This document shows, in pieces, positions 9,119 through 21,600 of a DNA stretch of 64,000 nucleotides. The DNA is from Elephas maximus indicus (taxonomy: Eukaryota; Chordata; Mammalia; Proboscidea; Elephantidae): assembly GCF_024166365.1 (NCBI RefSeq), contig NC_064822.1, positions 142,482,823 to 142,546,822 on the forward strand, read 5' to 3'. The position numbers and the translations under genes were made by a program. The notes under the pieces were generated by a model. That model searched no databases and had not been told where the DNA came from. It saw only the letters and a program-made list of their open reading frames with translations. The first letter of the stretch is position 1; every line of letters starts with the position of its first letter.

Positions 9119-10479
9119 AGAGAGAATTTAGATAGTGGTCTTCCTTAGATCATCTCTAACCTATTCATTCTAATCTATTCCCCAGGATTACCTCACATGA
9201 TCCCTTCACTTAGTTAAGAGAGTTTCTCATCATAGTATCTGTTAAGAAGTGTGAAGGGCCTGAGATTTTACACCACTTACAAGCAAGTGACCTGCCACTG
9301 TTTCATGGTTGCTGGCAGAGGACTTGAGATTCCTGAGTCATTACTCACAGCACAGCCAGCAGCATGAGCCTCACGTTTGCATAGGTTATCCTTGTCCACC
9401 AATTCCCATGATAAAAAGAGTGTGGAGGGACCCGGATGGATTCCATGCATGCTGTGTGTTTATGTCATGATTGAGGCATCTCAATTTTAGAGAACCCCAT
9501 ATTCTTTGATAATAAAACTCAGTGAGTGGTAGTTTCATAAAGGTTAATTGCAATGTAGAATTTAAAAGCGTATCTATCACTCTGTTAGGATTAAATCTAT
9601 TGGTCTATCTTGAATTTTGAATAAATCTTTTACCCATATATGATTTTGTAACATCATGTACTGGTCATTTGGAAAATACCCGTTCTCTGAGTTATGTATA
9701 TCTTCCACATGTTGATACATTTTATTATATATTAAAGAACTTACATTCGTTGACATCATCACTGAGCTCAACAGAAAAATCTCAAGTATTGGGAAGCATT
9801 CAGACTTGCAGTGTCAGACACAAGATTTGTAACATTTCTAATATTCTAATTAGGAGAAATATTATAATTTTTAAATACTCTGAAAAAATAGCTCATTCAG
9901 CTTACAACTCAAAAATTTGCACAATATGTTTTCTTTGAGACAAGCACTGTATTTCAATATGTTTATCAGGATAGATTTATGCATACTTTCCATTTTATCT
10001 CACAGAATATTAAAATGATGTGTACTCAAGAGTTAAGATTTTTAAATATCTTCTTCAAAGATATTCTTAAGTGAAACCGGCTTTTTAAAATTTAAACTGG
10101 GAATGTATAGTGGTGAAGAATACAATAGTATTCTAGTGCAGTTTTGTGCCACTGTGGTATTTATACTAAGATACCAGGAGTTTTACTCATTGTTGTTTTT
10201 GCATTGTCATTGCAAATGTCAGTAAAATTAAAAAAGGCAAATAATATCTTAGTACCATTATGAAAATAATTTTAACTTTGTGGAGTTCTGAAACCCTAGA
10301 GTTTCTCAGATCATACTTTGAGAACTTTTGGGGAAGGGAGACTTGTTACGAGGCTGTTATAAGAGGGAATTGAAGAGGATCTGAGCAAAAAAATGTAGAG
10401 CATGAAAGCAAAGCAATTTGAGAAACTGAGCACATTGATTCTGAGTTGTCTGTAGAAAGGTCAGATAAATATGTCTGAT
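9119..10479. other. Apparently unique DNA
   Basis: AT-rich with no repeat I can name with confidence and no convincing reading frame. A stretch of weakly repeat-like sequence near 9585-9800 could be an old element, but I cannot assign it. Confidence 0.45.
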
Positions 10480-11262
10480 GTTGTTGTTGTTACGTGCCGT
10501 TGAGTCAGTTCCCACTCATAGCGACCCTGTGCACAACAGAATGAAACACTACCAGACCTGTGGCATCCTCACAGTTGTTGCCATGCTTCAGCCCATTGTT
10601 GCAGCTGCAGTGTCAGTCCATCTTGTTGAGGGTCTTTCTCTTTTTCACTGACCCTTTACTTTACCGAGCATGGTGTCCTTCTCTAGGGACTGATCCTTCC
10701 TGACAACATGTCCAAAGTATGTGAGATGCGGTCTTGCCATCCTTGCTTCCAAGGAGCATCCTGGTCATACTTACTCCAAGACGGCAGTCCATGGTATATT
10801 CAATATTCTTCGCCAGCACCACACTTCAAAGAAGTCAATTATTCTTCGGTCTTCCTTATTCATTGCCCAGCTTTCACATGCTTATGAGGTGATTGAAAAC
10901 ATAGCTTGAGTCAGGTGCACCTTAGTTCTCACGGTGACATCTTTGCTTTTTAATGCTTTAAAGACATCTCTTGTAGCCGATTTGTCTAATACAACGCGTC
11001 TTTTGGTTTCTCTACTGCTGCTTCCATGGGTGTTGATTGTAGATCCAGGTAAAATGAAATCCTTGACGGTGTCAATCTTTTCCTGTTTATCATGATGTTG
11101 CTTATTGGTCCAATTGTGATGATTTTTGTTTTCTTTATGTTGAGGTGTCATCCATACTGAAAGCTGTGGTCTTTGATCATCATCAATAAGTGCTTCAAGG
11201 TTGAGTCATCGTATAACGAAGGCTGTTAACGGGGTCTTCCTCTAATCCTGATGCCTTGTGGG
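10480..11262 (-). mobile_element. RTE LINE, 5'-truncated
   Basis: The element starts at its 3' tail (TTGTTGTTGTTACGTGCCGT on the plus strand) and runs ~780 bases into the region just after the reverse transcriptase YADD motif. The minus-strand frame 10882-11151 retains ETKRRVVLDKSATRDVFKALKSKDV, the segment downstream of the polymerase domain. Stops and frameshifts are frequent. Confidence 0.87.
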
Positions 11263-11329
11263 TAAACGGGCATGATCTGTATTAGGGAGGCCTCCACACA
11301 TAGACGATAGGTTGAAGTCATGGGAGTGT

Positions 11330-11525
11330 GCATAGCATAGTGGTTTAGGTCATGGTCTGCCGTGATTCATATTCTAGTTCTGCTGCTTTCTTAACCACTT
11401 TGTGTCTTGGCTTCCTCTTTTGGAAAATGGGTATATTAATAGTATCTACCTCAAATGGTTGTTATGAGCATCACATGAGTTAATATGTATAAAATGCTTA
11501 GAACAGTGCTTGACATATAACCAGT
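11330..11525 (+). mobile_element. MIR SINE
   Basis: Nearly full MIR on the plus strand. A tRNA-like head AGCATAGTGGTTTAGGTCATGG is followed by TTTTGGAAAATGGGTATATTAAT and the tail CTTAGAACAGTGCTTGACAT. Confidence 0.8.
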
Positions 11526-11530
11526 TAACT

Positions 11531-11728
11531 AGCTGCCATCAAGTCAGCTCTGACTCATGGCAACCCCATGTGTGTCAGAGTAGAACTGTGCTCCACAGGG
11601 TTTTCAATGGCTTATTTTTTAGAAATAGATCAGTGTGTCTTTCCTCCAATGTGTCTGTGGGTGAACTTGAACTCTTAACCTTTGGTTAACAGCCAAATGT
11701 GCTAACGGTTGCACCACCTGGGAACTCC
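11531..11728 (-). mobile_element. AfroSINE, older divergent subtype
   Basis: Reversed SINE that reads CCCCATGTGTGTCAGAGTAG and GGTTTTCAATGGCT in place of the usual middle. The head is GTTGCACCACCTGGGAACTCC. The copy at 46085-46262 shares the same diagnostic words, so the two represent one older subfamily. Confidence 0.85.
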
Positions 11729-11939
11729 ATAATAATCCCTCTATATTTTTGATATGTAAATGAATTAGAAAAATGGGAAAGTATGAGATTACTCTGGAAG
11801 AATATTGAGGGAGAAGGTAAGACGGCTGAGGACTGGGACAACCAAATCTTCAAAAAGAGAAGGAGCCAGTGAAGGAGGCAAAGTGGTGGGGGATGCAAGA
11901 GAAGACCCAGGAGAATATGTCATGGAAGCCCAGGAGGAG

Positions 11940-12088
11940 TGTGCAATAATGTGTTTTTCTGGCTAGAATGTGAACTCTGAAATGGCAGGTGCTGCATCTG
12001 TTTTTTTTCTCTGCAGAATTCCCTGTATTTAGCACAGTGCCTATTACAGAGCCAGTGTCTAAGAAATGTTTGGTGAATGAAAATGTTA
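11940..12088 (+). mobile_element. L2 LINE 3' end fragment
   Basis: L2 3' end on the plus strand: GGCTAGAATGTGAACTCTGAA, CCCTGTATTTAGCACAGTGCC and the AAATGTTTGGTGAATGAA terminus. Confidence 0.65.
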
Positions 12089-12754
12089 TTGAGAAGTTGG
12101 AAAAGATAAGAGCTTGAATATGCTTATTTATGTTTAGCAAAAACAGATCATTTGGGGACTGAACCTCCTATGTAGTGCAACACTAAGATCAGAATTTGAT
12201 GTAAAAATATTTTTAATATGTGGCTTAACCTTAAGAGTTGTTATTTTTTATGACAGTTTTCATTACAATTTTGTAAAATCAGCTTGCAGACTCATGTGTT
12301 AAATGACTACATTCTGCTTATGATCACAGTCATGTTTTTAATATTCTCTAAATGCCAAAATTAGTCATTAGATGGAAGACCTGGTCATCAACCAGGCTGC
12401 TCGATGACTCAGGGTTCCACCATTTGACTTCATATTGAAAATATGAGGGCAGTGCAGGGTTTGTCTGACAAGCAGCAGTGTCTTTGCTTCTGAGTTTTAT
12501 TGTACAGGAAAAACACATCTAAAATACTGGCTTCCCTTCTTTTTGGGCCTGTGGCAGTACATTACTTTTCACTGAAAATAATTTGGATATAAAAATCTCC
12601 ACATGAGGAAATGGTTACAGCTGAACACCACCTTCACACTTTCTGGGCTCTTTAGACCAGTGAATTCCGTTGAATTGGGCACAAATTAAATTTCCCAAAT
12701 CATTACATTAATTTTGACATTTCCTTGCTGAAAAACTTTCCATGGAGTGCATAC
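12089..12754. other. Apparently unique DNA
   Basis: No repeat, RNA gene or plausible coding frame recognised. Confidence 0.45.
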
Positions 12755-13066
12755 ACAAGTCTGTTTTAGCTCGCTAAATTCCTTATTCTGAGCTCCCTCT
12801 GAAAGAATTCTATCCTATAGTCACACTAGCCTACCTTCTTTTCTCAAACGCACTGTATAAATTCATACCCCTGCTCATGTAATTTTGATTAGAATATACT
12901 CTCTACCTCTGTCTATGGGCATTCTATCTATCCTTTCCACCCCAGGTCACATAAGTACCTCTTCCACAAGGAACCTTTAAGAACAATGACAACAACAACA
13001 ACAACAACAACAACAAAACCCTCTTCTGTATTTAGAACACTTCATTTATATCATACATGTAATATA
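12755..13066 (+). mobile_element. Probable L2 LINE fragment
   Basis: Pyrimidine-rich plus-strand text resembles the L2 3' half (ATCCTTTCCACCCCAGGTCACATAAG.. then TAGAACACTTCATTTATATC). It is strongly diverged and interrupted by a short AAC repeat at 12989-13017. An AfroSINE follows directly. Confidence 0.4.
12989..13017. repeat. (AAC)n microsatellite
   Basis: About nine AAC units in a row. RTE tails end in the same unit, but no RTE body adjoins this tract, so its origin is unclear. Confidence 0.9.
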
Positions 13067-13229
13067 CTCCTGGTTGTAGTGGTTAAGAACTCGGCTGTTA
13101 ACCAAAAGGTTGGCGGTTCCAATCTACCAGCCACTCTTTAGAAACCCTATGGGCAGTTCTGCTCTGTTCCATAGGGTCACTGTGAGTCAGAATCGATGGC
13201 AATGGGTTTAGTGTTTTTGTTTTTTTTTA
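13067..13229 (+). mobile_element. AfroSINE
   Basis: Plus-strand, short-middle copy with head TGTAGTGGTTAAGAACTCGG, tail GGGTCACTGTGAGTCAGAATC and a T-rich end. The first bases of the head are degraded. Confidence 0.9.
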
Positions 13230-13238
13230 ATCTAGCTG

Positions 13239-13400
13239 AGGTTGCAGCTATAACTTTGAATGAAATCAGAAACTTTGATAAAACTGAACATTCCAAATAG
13301 TGAATTGAGACTGTTGTTCCGTGACTTAAAGGGACCATAGGAATTTTTATTATCCAGATGTAATAAATAGCCAGAATTTGTTCTGGTAATTTGTCATTCA
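13239..13400 (+). repeat. Unclassified dispersed repeat, copy 1
   Basis: This stretch aligns over ~160 bases with 15405-15575. The shared words are AACTTTGATAAAA, TGAATTGAGACTGT and AGGGACC, with a similar end (CCAGAATTTG..TTTGTCATTCA against CCAGGAGCGCAGGTTTTCATTCA). Both copies have the same orientation. I do not recognise the family. An AfroSINE cuts its left side. Confidence 0.6.
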
Positions 13401-13409
13401 CATGAATGA

Positions 13410-14123
13410 AATTTCATCTTATACAGTATATATCATTATTTGTATATTTTCAAACTTTATATAGGTGATATTATACTGTATATGGTATTCGGCAACTCAT
13501 TGTTTTTAAGATTTGTTCATGCCATTAAATGTAGCCATTGCTGATTCATTTAAAATGTTATATAATAAGTGAATGTCCCACAATTTATTTTTTTTTCTTC
13601 GAATGTACAATTATGTGTTTTCCAATTTATAACTACTGGAAACATTGCAGAAAGTCTTACGCATGTCACCTTGTGAACATATTTGAGGGTTTCTCTAGAA
13701 TTCTTATACTTAGAATTACTGAGTTAAAAGAAACGAGCATCTTCAAGTTTACCAGATATTTTGAGATGCTCCCTAAGGTGCCTGTAATAATTTACATTCT
13801 TACCTGTAGTGATTAAAAGTTACTTTTATCCATATTTTTATCAACATTTGATATTCTCTGATATTTTTCAATCTTGTTGTTTGAAAAGGCACCTCATTGT
13901 AGTTTTAATGTTTCTTAACTTAATTATTTATGAGATTAAACATGTTTTTTGACCATTTGGTTTGCTGGTTTGTGAATTACCTGTTATATCTCTTTCTAAT
14001 ATTTTATTGAGTTATTTGATATCTCCTGTTAATTTAATTTATTTTTATTTATACATGAAAATATAATTAAAAATACAATTTTGGATATTAGTGTTTTCTT
14101 ATTTATGTACATTGTATATGTCA
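13410..14123 (-). mobile_element. Old L1 (L1M-type) 3' end
   Basis: The reversed L1 3' region is recognisable by CCCACAATTTATTTTTTTTTC, then ACCATTTGGTTTGCTGGTTTGTGAATTACC and later TTATATCTCTTTCTAATATTTTATTG. It is non-coding now and strongly diverged. Confidence 0.62.
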
Positions 14124-14284
14124 TAAAACCAAACCCATTGTCGTTGAGTTGATTCCAACTCATAGTGATCCTACAGGACAGAGTAGAACTGCTCCATAGG
14201 CTTTCCAGTGAGCAACTGGTGAATTCGAACTGCTGACCTCTTAGTTAGCAGCTGAATGATTAACCACTGGGCCTCCAGGGCTCC
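14124..14284 (-). mobile_element. AfroSINE
   Basis: Reversed short-middle copy: tail CCCATTGTCGTTGAGTTGATTCC, head TAACCACTGGGCCTCCAGGGCTC. It interrupts or ends the old L1 to its left. Confidence 0.92.
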
Positions 14285-14436
14285 CTGTATGTAGTAGCAT
14301 GTTAAAAGTTAAGTTTTGGCCAAGACTTTAAGATGATAGGTATCAGATATCAAAATAAACGATTAGACAGATACCATGAAATTTTGCAAAGGCAATATCA
14401 CATATAACTTCATGATTCCTAAACCTTTCACCTATT

Positions 14437-14600
14437 TAAACCAAAAATCGACTTGTCAAGTCGATTCCGACTCATAGTGACCCTATAACACAGAGTAGAA
14501 CTGCCCCACAGGATTTCCAAGGAGCACCTACCTGGTGGATTCAAACTGCCGACTTTTCGATTAGCAGCCGTAGCTCTTAACCACTATGCCACCATGGTTT
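14437..14600 (-). mobile_element. AfroSINE
   Basis: Reversed short-middle copy with tail TCAAGTCGATTCCGACTCAT and head CTCTTAACCACTATGCCACC. A four-base CCTA duplication lies inside near 14528 (ACCTACCTGG). Confidence 0.92.
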
Positions 14601-15404
14601 ACTCACCTAGAAGATATAAAAAGTCAGATTTCTGATGATTGAACAAAAATTATTTTCAAAGAGCTTTTCTTAGGCGTGCCCTGTGCTTATGGTATCCAAA
14701 GGGGAAGAGTTAGAGGTGCTTTCTTTCATATCTCAAGTCAAGAAAAAGGAACGTCAATAGGACTACCCAGAGAGCTTGATGTATACCCACTGAAGTTAGA
14801 AAAATGCAGAGCAATAGTGTCTGATCCTCTGTGGAAAACCTAACTTGGCAAAAGATGGGATACATAGCTATGCTTGATGAAAGAAGAAGAGGCGGCTGCT
14901 TTGGGGTTGGCCTATGCTTCTTGTGGACCAGATGTGGGCCAGTGTGTGAGAGCCAACAGATTATTTTAGGCTCTGTTTAATATGGTTCCATGGAAAGTTG
15001 ATGTGGCCTCAGAAGACAGACTGATGGACCATCAGATTCTTAAAGACAGCAGAAGGAATAAAGTGATCAGCTTAACTAGAGATACATCACCTATGTCAAA
15101 GTTGTTATAAGAGAGGTTCCCAATATTTGAAAATCACCAAGGAGTTTAAAAAAAAATGTCCCAAGAAAAAGTGTCAACTCTAACCATTGACTAGGACCAG
15201 AGTAAAGCCAGCTCACAATAGTGTCTGTCAAGTAATAGTTTTTATCTTACTTTTCCTCCTTCCCTCCCACTTCAAAATGGGATGAATCAGAAACAGTAGC
15301 TAATGAATGGGAGTTGATGTGACTGAATAAGAGAGAATAAGCCAATTATATCTCCTTCCTTGGTGGCAAGCTGCCTTCTTACAACAGAACCTTCCTGGCA
15401 GTGG
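14601..15404. other. Apparently unique DNA
   Basis: Less AT-rich than the surroundings, with no repeat I can name and no long reading frame. Nothing with a recognisable function is visible. Confidence 0.45.
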
Positions 15405-15575
15405 GGGCAGTACCTGTAACCTTGGAGGAAGTTAAGAACTTTGATAAAATAGAACATTTGAGGAACTGAATTGAGACTGTTTTAAGACTTATAGGGACCT
15501 TAGGACTTTTTATTACTTGAAGGATTTAAAAAAAAAAAAAAGGTAACCAGGAGCGCAGGTTTTCATTCAGGCATG
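15405..15575 (+). repeat. Unclassified dispersed repeat, copy 2
   Basis: Partner of 13239-13400. It carries an A14 run at about 15528-15541 that the other copy lacks, between the shared core and the shared CCAGGAG..TTTTCATTCA end. The family is unknown to me. Confidence 0.6.
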
Positions 15576-15659
15576 AGGGGCAAGTTTTTCCCACTGAATA
15601 AAATTTTAAGAGTCAGAAGAAGACAAAAAATAAAGGTGCTGTGTAATTATATTCCACAA

Positions 15660-17340
15660 ATTATGCTTGTTCAATATGTTGGTTACCAGGTATCTTTTTC
15701 CCAGTCTGTGGCTTATCCCTAAAACTTGTTTGTGATGTCTTTAAAGTTATTGAACAGAATTTTTAATTTTATTTTTATTGTGCTTTAATTGAAAGTTTAC
15801 AATTTATGTCAGTTTCTCATACAAAAACTTACACACATTGCTATGTGATCCTAGTTGCTTTCCCTGTAATGTCACAGCACATTCCTCATTTCTACCCTGT
15901 ATTTCCCTTGTCCGTTCAGCCAGGTCCTGTCCCCCTCTGCCTTCTCATCTTGCCTCTGGACAGGAGCTACCCACTAGTCTCATGTATCTATTTGAGCTAA
16001 GAAGCATGCTCCTCACCAGTATCATTTTGTGTTTTATAGCCCAGTCTAATCTTTGTCTGAAGAGTTGGCTTCAGGAGTGGTTTTAGTTTTGGGCTAACAG
16101 AGCGTCCGGGGGCCATGTTTTCAGGGTCCCTCCAGTCCCAGACCATTAAGTCTGGTCTTTTTACTAGAATTTGAGTTCTGCGCCCCACTTTTCTCCTGCT
16201 CCCTCAGAGACTGTCTGTTGTGTTTCCTGTCAGGGCAGTCATTGGTGGTAGCCGGCCGCAATCTGGCTCTTCCCATCTCAGGCTAATGGAGTCTCTGGCT
16301 TATGTGGCCCTTTCCGTCTCTTGCGCTCATCTTTTCCTTGTGTCTTTGGTTGAACAGAAGTTTTATATTTTACTATAATCAAGTTTATTAATCTTTTTAT
16401 GTCAAGAGTTTTTGTGTGTGCTTAAAAAATCTTTCCTTAGCTTGATGTAAAAAATTATCTTCCCGTATGTTACTTTTAAAGTAAAAAAATTTACTTTTCA
16501 CAAATAGATTTTAATCCATTAGGAATTATTTTTTGATATGATGTCAGGTAAAACATACTTTTATTTTTTCCCGTATGATAAACAATTGCTTCTTTAGAAT
16601 TTATTGAATAGACCATATATTTATTTTTCTCACTAATTCTTAATATTGCTCTTATTATGTATCAAGTTTTCCATATGTGAAAGTCTTTGTTTCTGGATTT
16701 TCTATTTCTGTTTCATTGGCCTATTTGTTTATCCCTGTGCAAATATCACAACAACCTAATTACTATGAGTTTTATATTAAGTGTTGTTATATGTAGAATT
16801 TTCCTACCTTGTTCTACCTCAAAATGTATCTTGGTTAGTTTTAGTCTTTTGGTTTTCTATATGGATTTTAGGACCAGGCTCTTATGTTGCAAAAAAATAT
16901 ATTTTTTGGAATTGAAAGGAAATTATAGGTTAACCCTGAAAACTGACTTTGGGTAGAATATGGAGAATTACCATTTATAAACATGGCTTATCTCTCTACT
17001 TGTTCAAATCTACTTTTCTTCATAAAAATCTTGCAAATCTTTTGTTAGATTTATTCCTACGTATTTTACAGTCTTTGTTGTGAATGGTATCTTTTATTTC
17101 AGTTATATTTTCCAATGGATTGTTACTAGTTGCCACTGATTTTTGTATGAGGCTCTTTAATCTATAAACCTGCCAACTCTTTTTTCTCTTCCTTTCCAAT
17201 TATTAAACAAAAAAAGTTTTATTGGCTTGCATTTACTAGAACTTTTACTAAAATGTTCAGTAAAAGCCGTGTTAGCTGGCATCTTTGCGTTTTTGCTGAC
17301 ATTTAAAGGAATACTTCTTCAGTTTTATTATTAAGCTGCT
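15660..17340 (-). mobile_element. Old L1 (L1M-type) ORF2 remnant, split by younger L1
   Basis: Reversed L1 ORF2 text runs from about 15660 to 15765 and resumes at 16350 (AATCAAGTTTATTAATCTTTT). It continues through TTCATTGGCCTATTTGTTTATCC at about 16713 to GAGGCTCTTTAATCTATAAACC near 17150. All frames are closed. The young L1 3' end at 15766-16349 is inserted into it, flanked by a target duplication. Confidence 0.72.
15766..16349 (-). mobile_element. L1 3' UTR, 5'-truncated insertion
   Basis: This is the 3' end of an afrotherian L1 of the same type as those at 58355 and 60506. It begins with the reversed poly-A region (AATTTTATTTTTATTGTGC) and contains GGGTCCCTCCAGTCCCAGACC. A 16-base target duplication, tgaacagaa(t/g)tttta with its preceding t, lies at about 15750-15765 and 16350-16365. 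It has no coding capacity. Confidence 0.88.
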
Positions 17341-17364
17341 TGCTGAATCACTGTATGTATGTGA

Positions 17365-17670
17365 GTCAGCATTCTGAATGGTTAAGAGATAGGAACCTCG
17401 ATCAGTCTGCCAGGGTTCAAATTCCAGCTCTGTCACTCATGTTACATGGAACAAATTAATTCTGGCTTGGTTTCTTTGTGTGTAATATAGGGGTTGGTAA
17501 GACCTATCCCAGAGGATTCTTTTTTTTATTTTTTAAAATTTTATTGTTGAGAATATACACAGCAAAGCACAAATTCAGCCATTTCTACATGTTCTCATAA
17601 GGATTAAATGAGTTAATACTTGCAAAATACATAAAACTATCTGCCAAATAGCAGGCGTTATGCAAGTTTT
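17365..17670 (+). mobile_element. MIR SINE split by L1 3' end
   Basis: The head and core (GAATGGTTAAGAGATAGG, CCAGGGTTCAAATTCCAGCTC) lie before 17520. The tail (AGGATTAAATGAGTTAATAC, CAAATAGCAGGCGTTATGC) resumes after 17600. A short L1 3' piece lies between. Confidence 0.75.
17521..17600 (-). mobile_element. L1 3'-terminal fragment
   Basis: Reversed poly-A-rich L1 end: TTTTTTTTATTTTTTAAAATT then TTGTTGAGAATATACACAGC. Only about 80 bases were copied, an extreme 5' truncation. It resembles the start of the L1 3' UTR at 57478. Confidence 0.65.
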
Positions 17671-18056
17671 TTTCTATATAAATGTATTGAGATAATTGTT
17701 TGAAATTTCTCCTTCAATACATTAATTGATATTTTTATGTTGAGTAGTCTGAATTCCAGGGGTAAGCCATATTTGATTATGATTTTTAAAAACACATTTT
17801 TAACTTCTGTTCAGCATTGTACTGGAGGTTGTAGCCAGAGCAATTACGCAAGAAAAGGAAATAAAAGGAATCCATATTGAAAAAGAAGTAAAATTATCTT
17901 TAGTTGCAGGAAACATGATCTTTGTATATAGAAATCCTAAGGAATCCACACACACAAAAAAAACTACTAGAGCTAATAAACAAGTACAGCAAGGTTGCAG
18001 GATACAAGATAAGTGTACAAACATCAATCATATTTTTATCCACTAGCAATAAACAA

Positions 18057-18260
18057 GGAGCCCTGGTGGCACAGTTGTTAAAGTGCTCAGCTGCTAACCA
18101 AAAGGCCTGCAGTTCAAACTCACTAGCTGCTCTGCAGGAGAAAGATGTGGCAGTCTGCTTTCATAAAGATTTACAGCCTTGGAAACTTTATGGGGCAACT
18201 CTGCCCTGTCCTGTAGAGTCACTGTTAATTGGAATTGACTCGATGACTTGTTTTTTTGGT
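18057..18260 (+). mobile_element. AfroSINE, long-middle subtype
   Basis: Full-length plus-strand copy starting GGAGCCCTGGTGGCACAG and carrying the AGAAAGATGTGGCAG middle block. The target duplication tagcaata(a/g)acaa lies at 18044-18056 and 18261-18273. It is inserted in the ancient L1. Confidence 0.95.
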
Positions 18261-18660
18261 TAGCAATAGACAATCCGAAGAATGAAATTTAGAAAACAGT
18301 TACATTTAGATTAGCATTTAGAAATTCATTTAGAGTATCAAAAACAAAATAAATAGGAATAAATTTAACAAAAGAAGTACAAGACTTTATGTTGAAAACT
18401 ACAAAACATCACTAATTTCTTTCAAATTAAAACAGATCTATATAAATGAAAAGGTACCCCATGTTCATATGTTGGAAGACTCTATTAATAAGATGGCAGT
18501 ATTCTACAAATTGATCTATATATTCCATGCAATCCCTATCAAAATCTCAGCTGCTCCTTTTCCAGAAATTGTTAGCTGATCCTAAAATTTACATGAAAAT
18601 ACAAGGGGCATAGAATAGCCAAAATAATCTTAAAAAAGATAAAGTTTCAAAACTTACTAT

Positions 18661-21600
18661 GTTGTTGTTATTAGGTGCCATTGAGTCGATTCTGACTCAT
18701 AGTGACCCTATGTACAACAGAACGAAATACTGCCCAGTCCTGCGCTGTGCCCACAAGTACTGTTAAATGCTTGAGCACATTGTTGCAGCCACTGTGTCAA
18801 TCCATCTTGTTGAGGGTCTTCTTCCTTTTCGTTGACCCTGTACTTCACTAAGCATGATGTCCTTCTCCAGGGACTGATCTCTCTGGACAATATGTCCAAA
18901 GTATGTAAGCTATAGTCTCACCATCCTTGCTTCTAAGGAGCATTCTGGTTGTACTTCTTCCAAGACAAAATTTGTTCCCTTTTTTGGCAGTCCATCGTAT
19001 ATTCAATATTCTTTGCCAACACCAAAATTCAAAGGCGTTCATTCTTCTTTGGTCTTCCTTATTCATTGTCCAGCTTTCACCTGCATATGATGCAATTGAA
19101 AATACCATGGCTTTGGTCAGGCGCACCTTAGTCTTCAAGGTGACATCTTTGCTTTTCAGCACTTTAAAGAGGTCTTTTCCAGCAGATTTGCACAATGCAA
19201 TGCATCTTTTGATTTCTTGACTGCTGCTTCCATAGGTATTGATCATGGATTCAAGTATGATGAAATCCTTGATAACTTCGAACTTTTATCCGTTTATCAT
19301 GATGTTGCTTATTGGTCCATTTGTGAGGATTTTTGTTTTCTTTATGTCGAGGTGCAATCCATACTGAAGTCTGTGGTCTTTGATCTTCATCAATGAGTAC
19401 TTCAAGTCATCTTCACTTTCAGCAAGCAAGGTTGTGTCATCTGCATAACACAAGTTGTTAGCGAATCTTCCTCCAATCCTAATGCCCCGTTCTTCATAAA
19501 GTCCAGATTCTCAGATTATTCACCCAGCATACAGATGGAGTAGGTGTGGTGAAAGGATACAACCATGAAGCACACCTTTTCTGACTTTAAACCATGCAGT
19601 ATTCCCTGGTTCTGTCCTAACAACTGCCTCTTGATCTATGTAAAGGTTCCTCATGAGCACAATTAAGTGTTCTGGAATTCCCATTCTTCGCAAAGTTATC
19701 CATAATTTGTTATGATCCACACAGTCGAATGCCAGTAAATGTCAGTAAAATACAGGTAAACATCTTTCTGGTATTCTCTGCTTTCAGCCAGGATCCATCT
19801 GACATCAGCAATGGTATCCCTGGTTCCACGTCCTCTTCTGAATCTAGCCTGAATTTCTGGTAGTTCCCTGCCGATATATTGTGCAGTGGCTTTTGAATGA
19901 ACTTCAGCAAACATTTGCTTGCATGTGATATTAATGATATTGTTCTATAATTTCCCCATTTGGTTGGATCACCTTTCTTGGGAATAGGTATAAATATGGA
20001 TCTCTTCCTGTTGGTTGAGCAGGTAGCTGTCTTCCAAATTTCTTGGCATAGATGAGTGAGCACTTCCAGTGCTGCATTCGTTCGTTGAAATGTCTCAGTT
20101 GATATTCCATCAGTGCCTTCAGTGCCTTTTGGACTTCTTCCTTCAGGACCATCGGTTCCGGATTGTACGCAACGTCTTGAAATGTTTGAATGTTGACCAG
20201 CTCTTTTTGATGCAATGACTCTGTGCATTTCTTCCATCTTTTTTTTGATGCTTCCTGCATCGTTTAATATTTTCCCCACGGAATCCTTCACTATTGCAAA
20301 CTGATGCTTGAATTTTTTCTTCAGTTCTTTCCGCTTGAGAAATGCTGAACGTGTTCTTCCCTTTTGGTTTTCTATCTCCAGTTCTTTGCACATATATCAT
20401 TATAATACTTTGTCTTCTCAAGCTGCCCTTTGAAATCTTCTTTTCAGTTCTTTTACTTCATCATTTCTTCCTTTTGCTTCAGCTACTTGACGTTCAAGTT
20501 TTAGAGTCTCTTCTGACATCCATTTTGGTCTTTTGTTTCTTTCCAGTCTTTTTAATGACCTCTTGCTTTCTTCATGTATGATGTCCTTGATGTCATTCCA
20601 CAACTCGTCTGGTCGAGTCATTTGTGTTCAGTGCCTCAAATCCATTCTTGAGATGGTCTCTAACTTCAGGTGGGATATACTCAAGGTCATACTTTGGCTC
20701 TCGTGGACTTGTTCTTATTTTCTTCAGTTTCAGATTAAACTTGCATATGAGCAACTGATGGTCTGTTCTGCACTTGGCACCTGGCCTTGTTTTCACTAAT
20801 GGTCATTGAGCTTTCTCATCATCACCTTCCACAGATGTAGTTGATTAAATTCCTGTTTATTCCAACTGGTGAGGTCCATGTTTGTAGTCACCATTTATGC
20901 TGGTGAAAAAAGGTATTTGTAATGAAGAAGTTGTTGGTCTTGCAGAATTCTTTCATGTGATCTTTAGTATCATTTCTATCACCAAGGCCATAGTTCCCAA
21001 CTACTGATCCTTCTTGTTTCCAACTTTCACATTCCCATCACCAGTAATTATCAATGCATCTGGACTGCATGTTCAATCAACTTCAGACTGCAGAAGTTGA
21101 TAAAAATCTTCAATTTGTTCATCTTTGGCATTAGCGGCTAGTGTGTAAATTTGAATAATAGTTGTATTAACTGATCTTCATTGTAGGCATATGGATATTG
21201 TCCTATCACTGACAGCATTGTACTTCAGGATACTCAAAGTGTTCTTTTTGACGATGAATGCAACGCCATTCCTCTTCAAGTTGTCATTCCCAGCATAGAA
21301 GACCATATGATTGTCTGATTCAAAATGGCCAATACCATTTCAGCTCACTAATGCATAGGATATTGATGCTTATGTGTTCCATTTCATTTTTGACGATTTC
21401 TAATTTTCGTAGATTCATACTTTGTGCGTTTCAAGTTCCGATTATTTGATGGATGCTTGCAGCTGTTTCTTTTCATTTTGAGTCGTGCCACATCAGCAAA
21501 TGAAGGTCCCAAAAGCTTTACTCTGTCCATATCATTAGGGTCAACTCTACTTTGAGGAGACAACTCTTCCCCAGTCATCTTTTGAGTGACTTCCAACCTG

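Noticed and set aside
12989..13017. AAC repeat as the end of an RTE element
   Set aside because: No GGCACCT or other RTE terminal sequence precedes it; the neighbouring text is L2-like.
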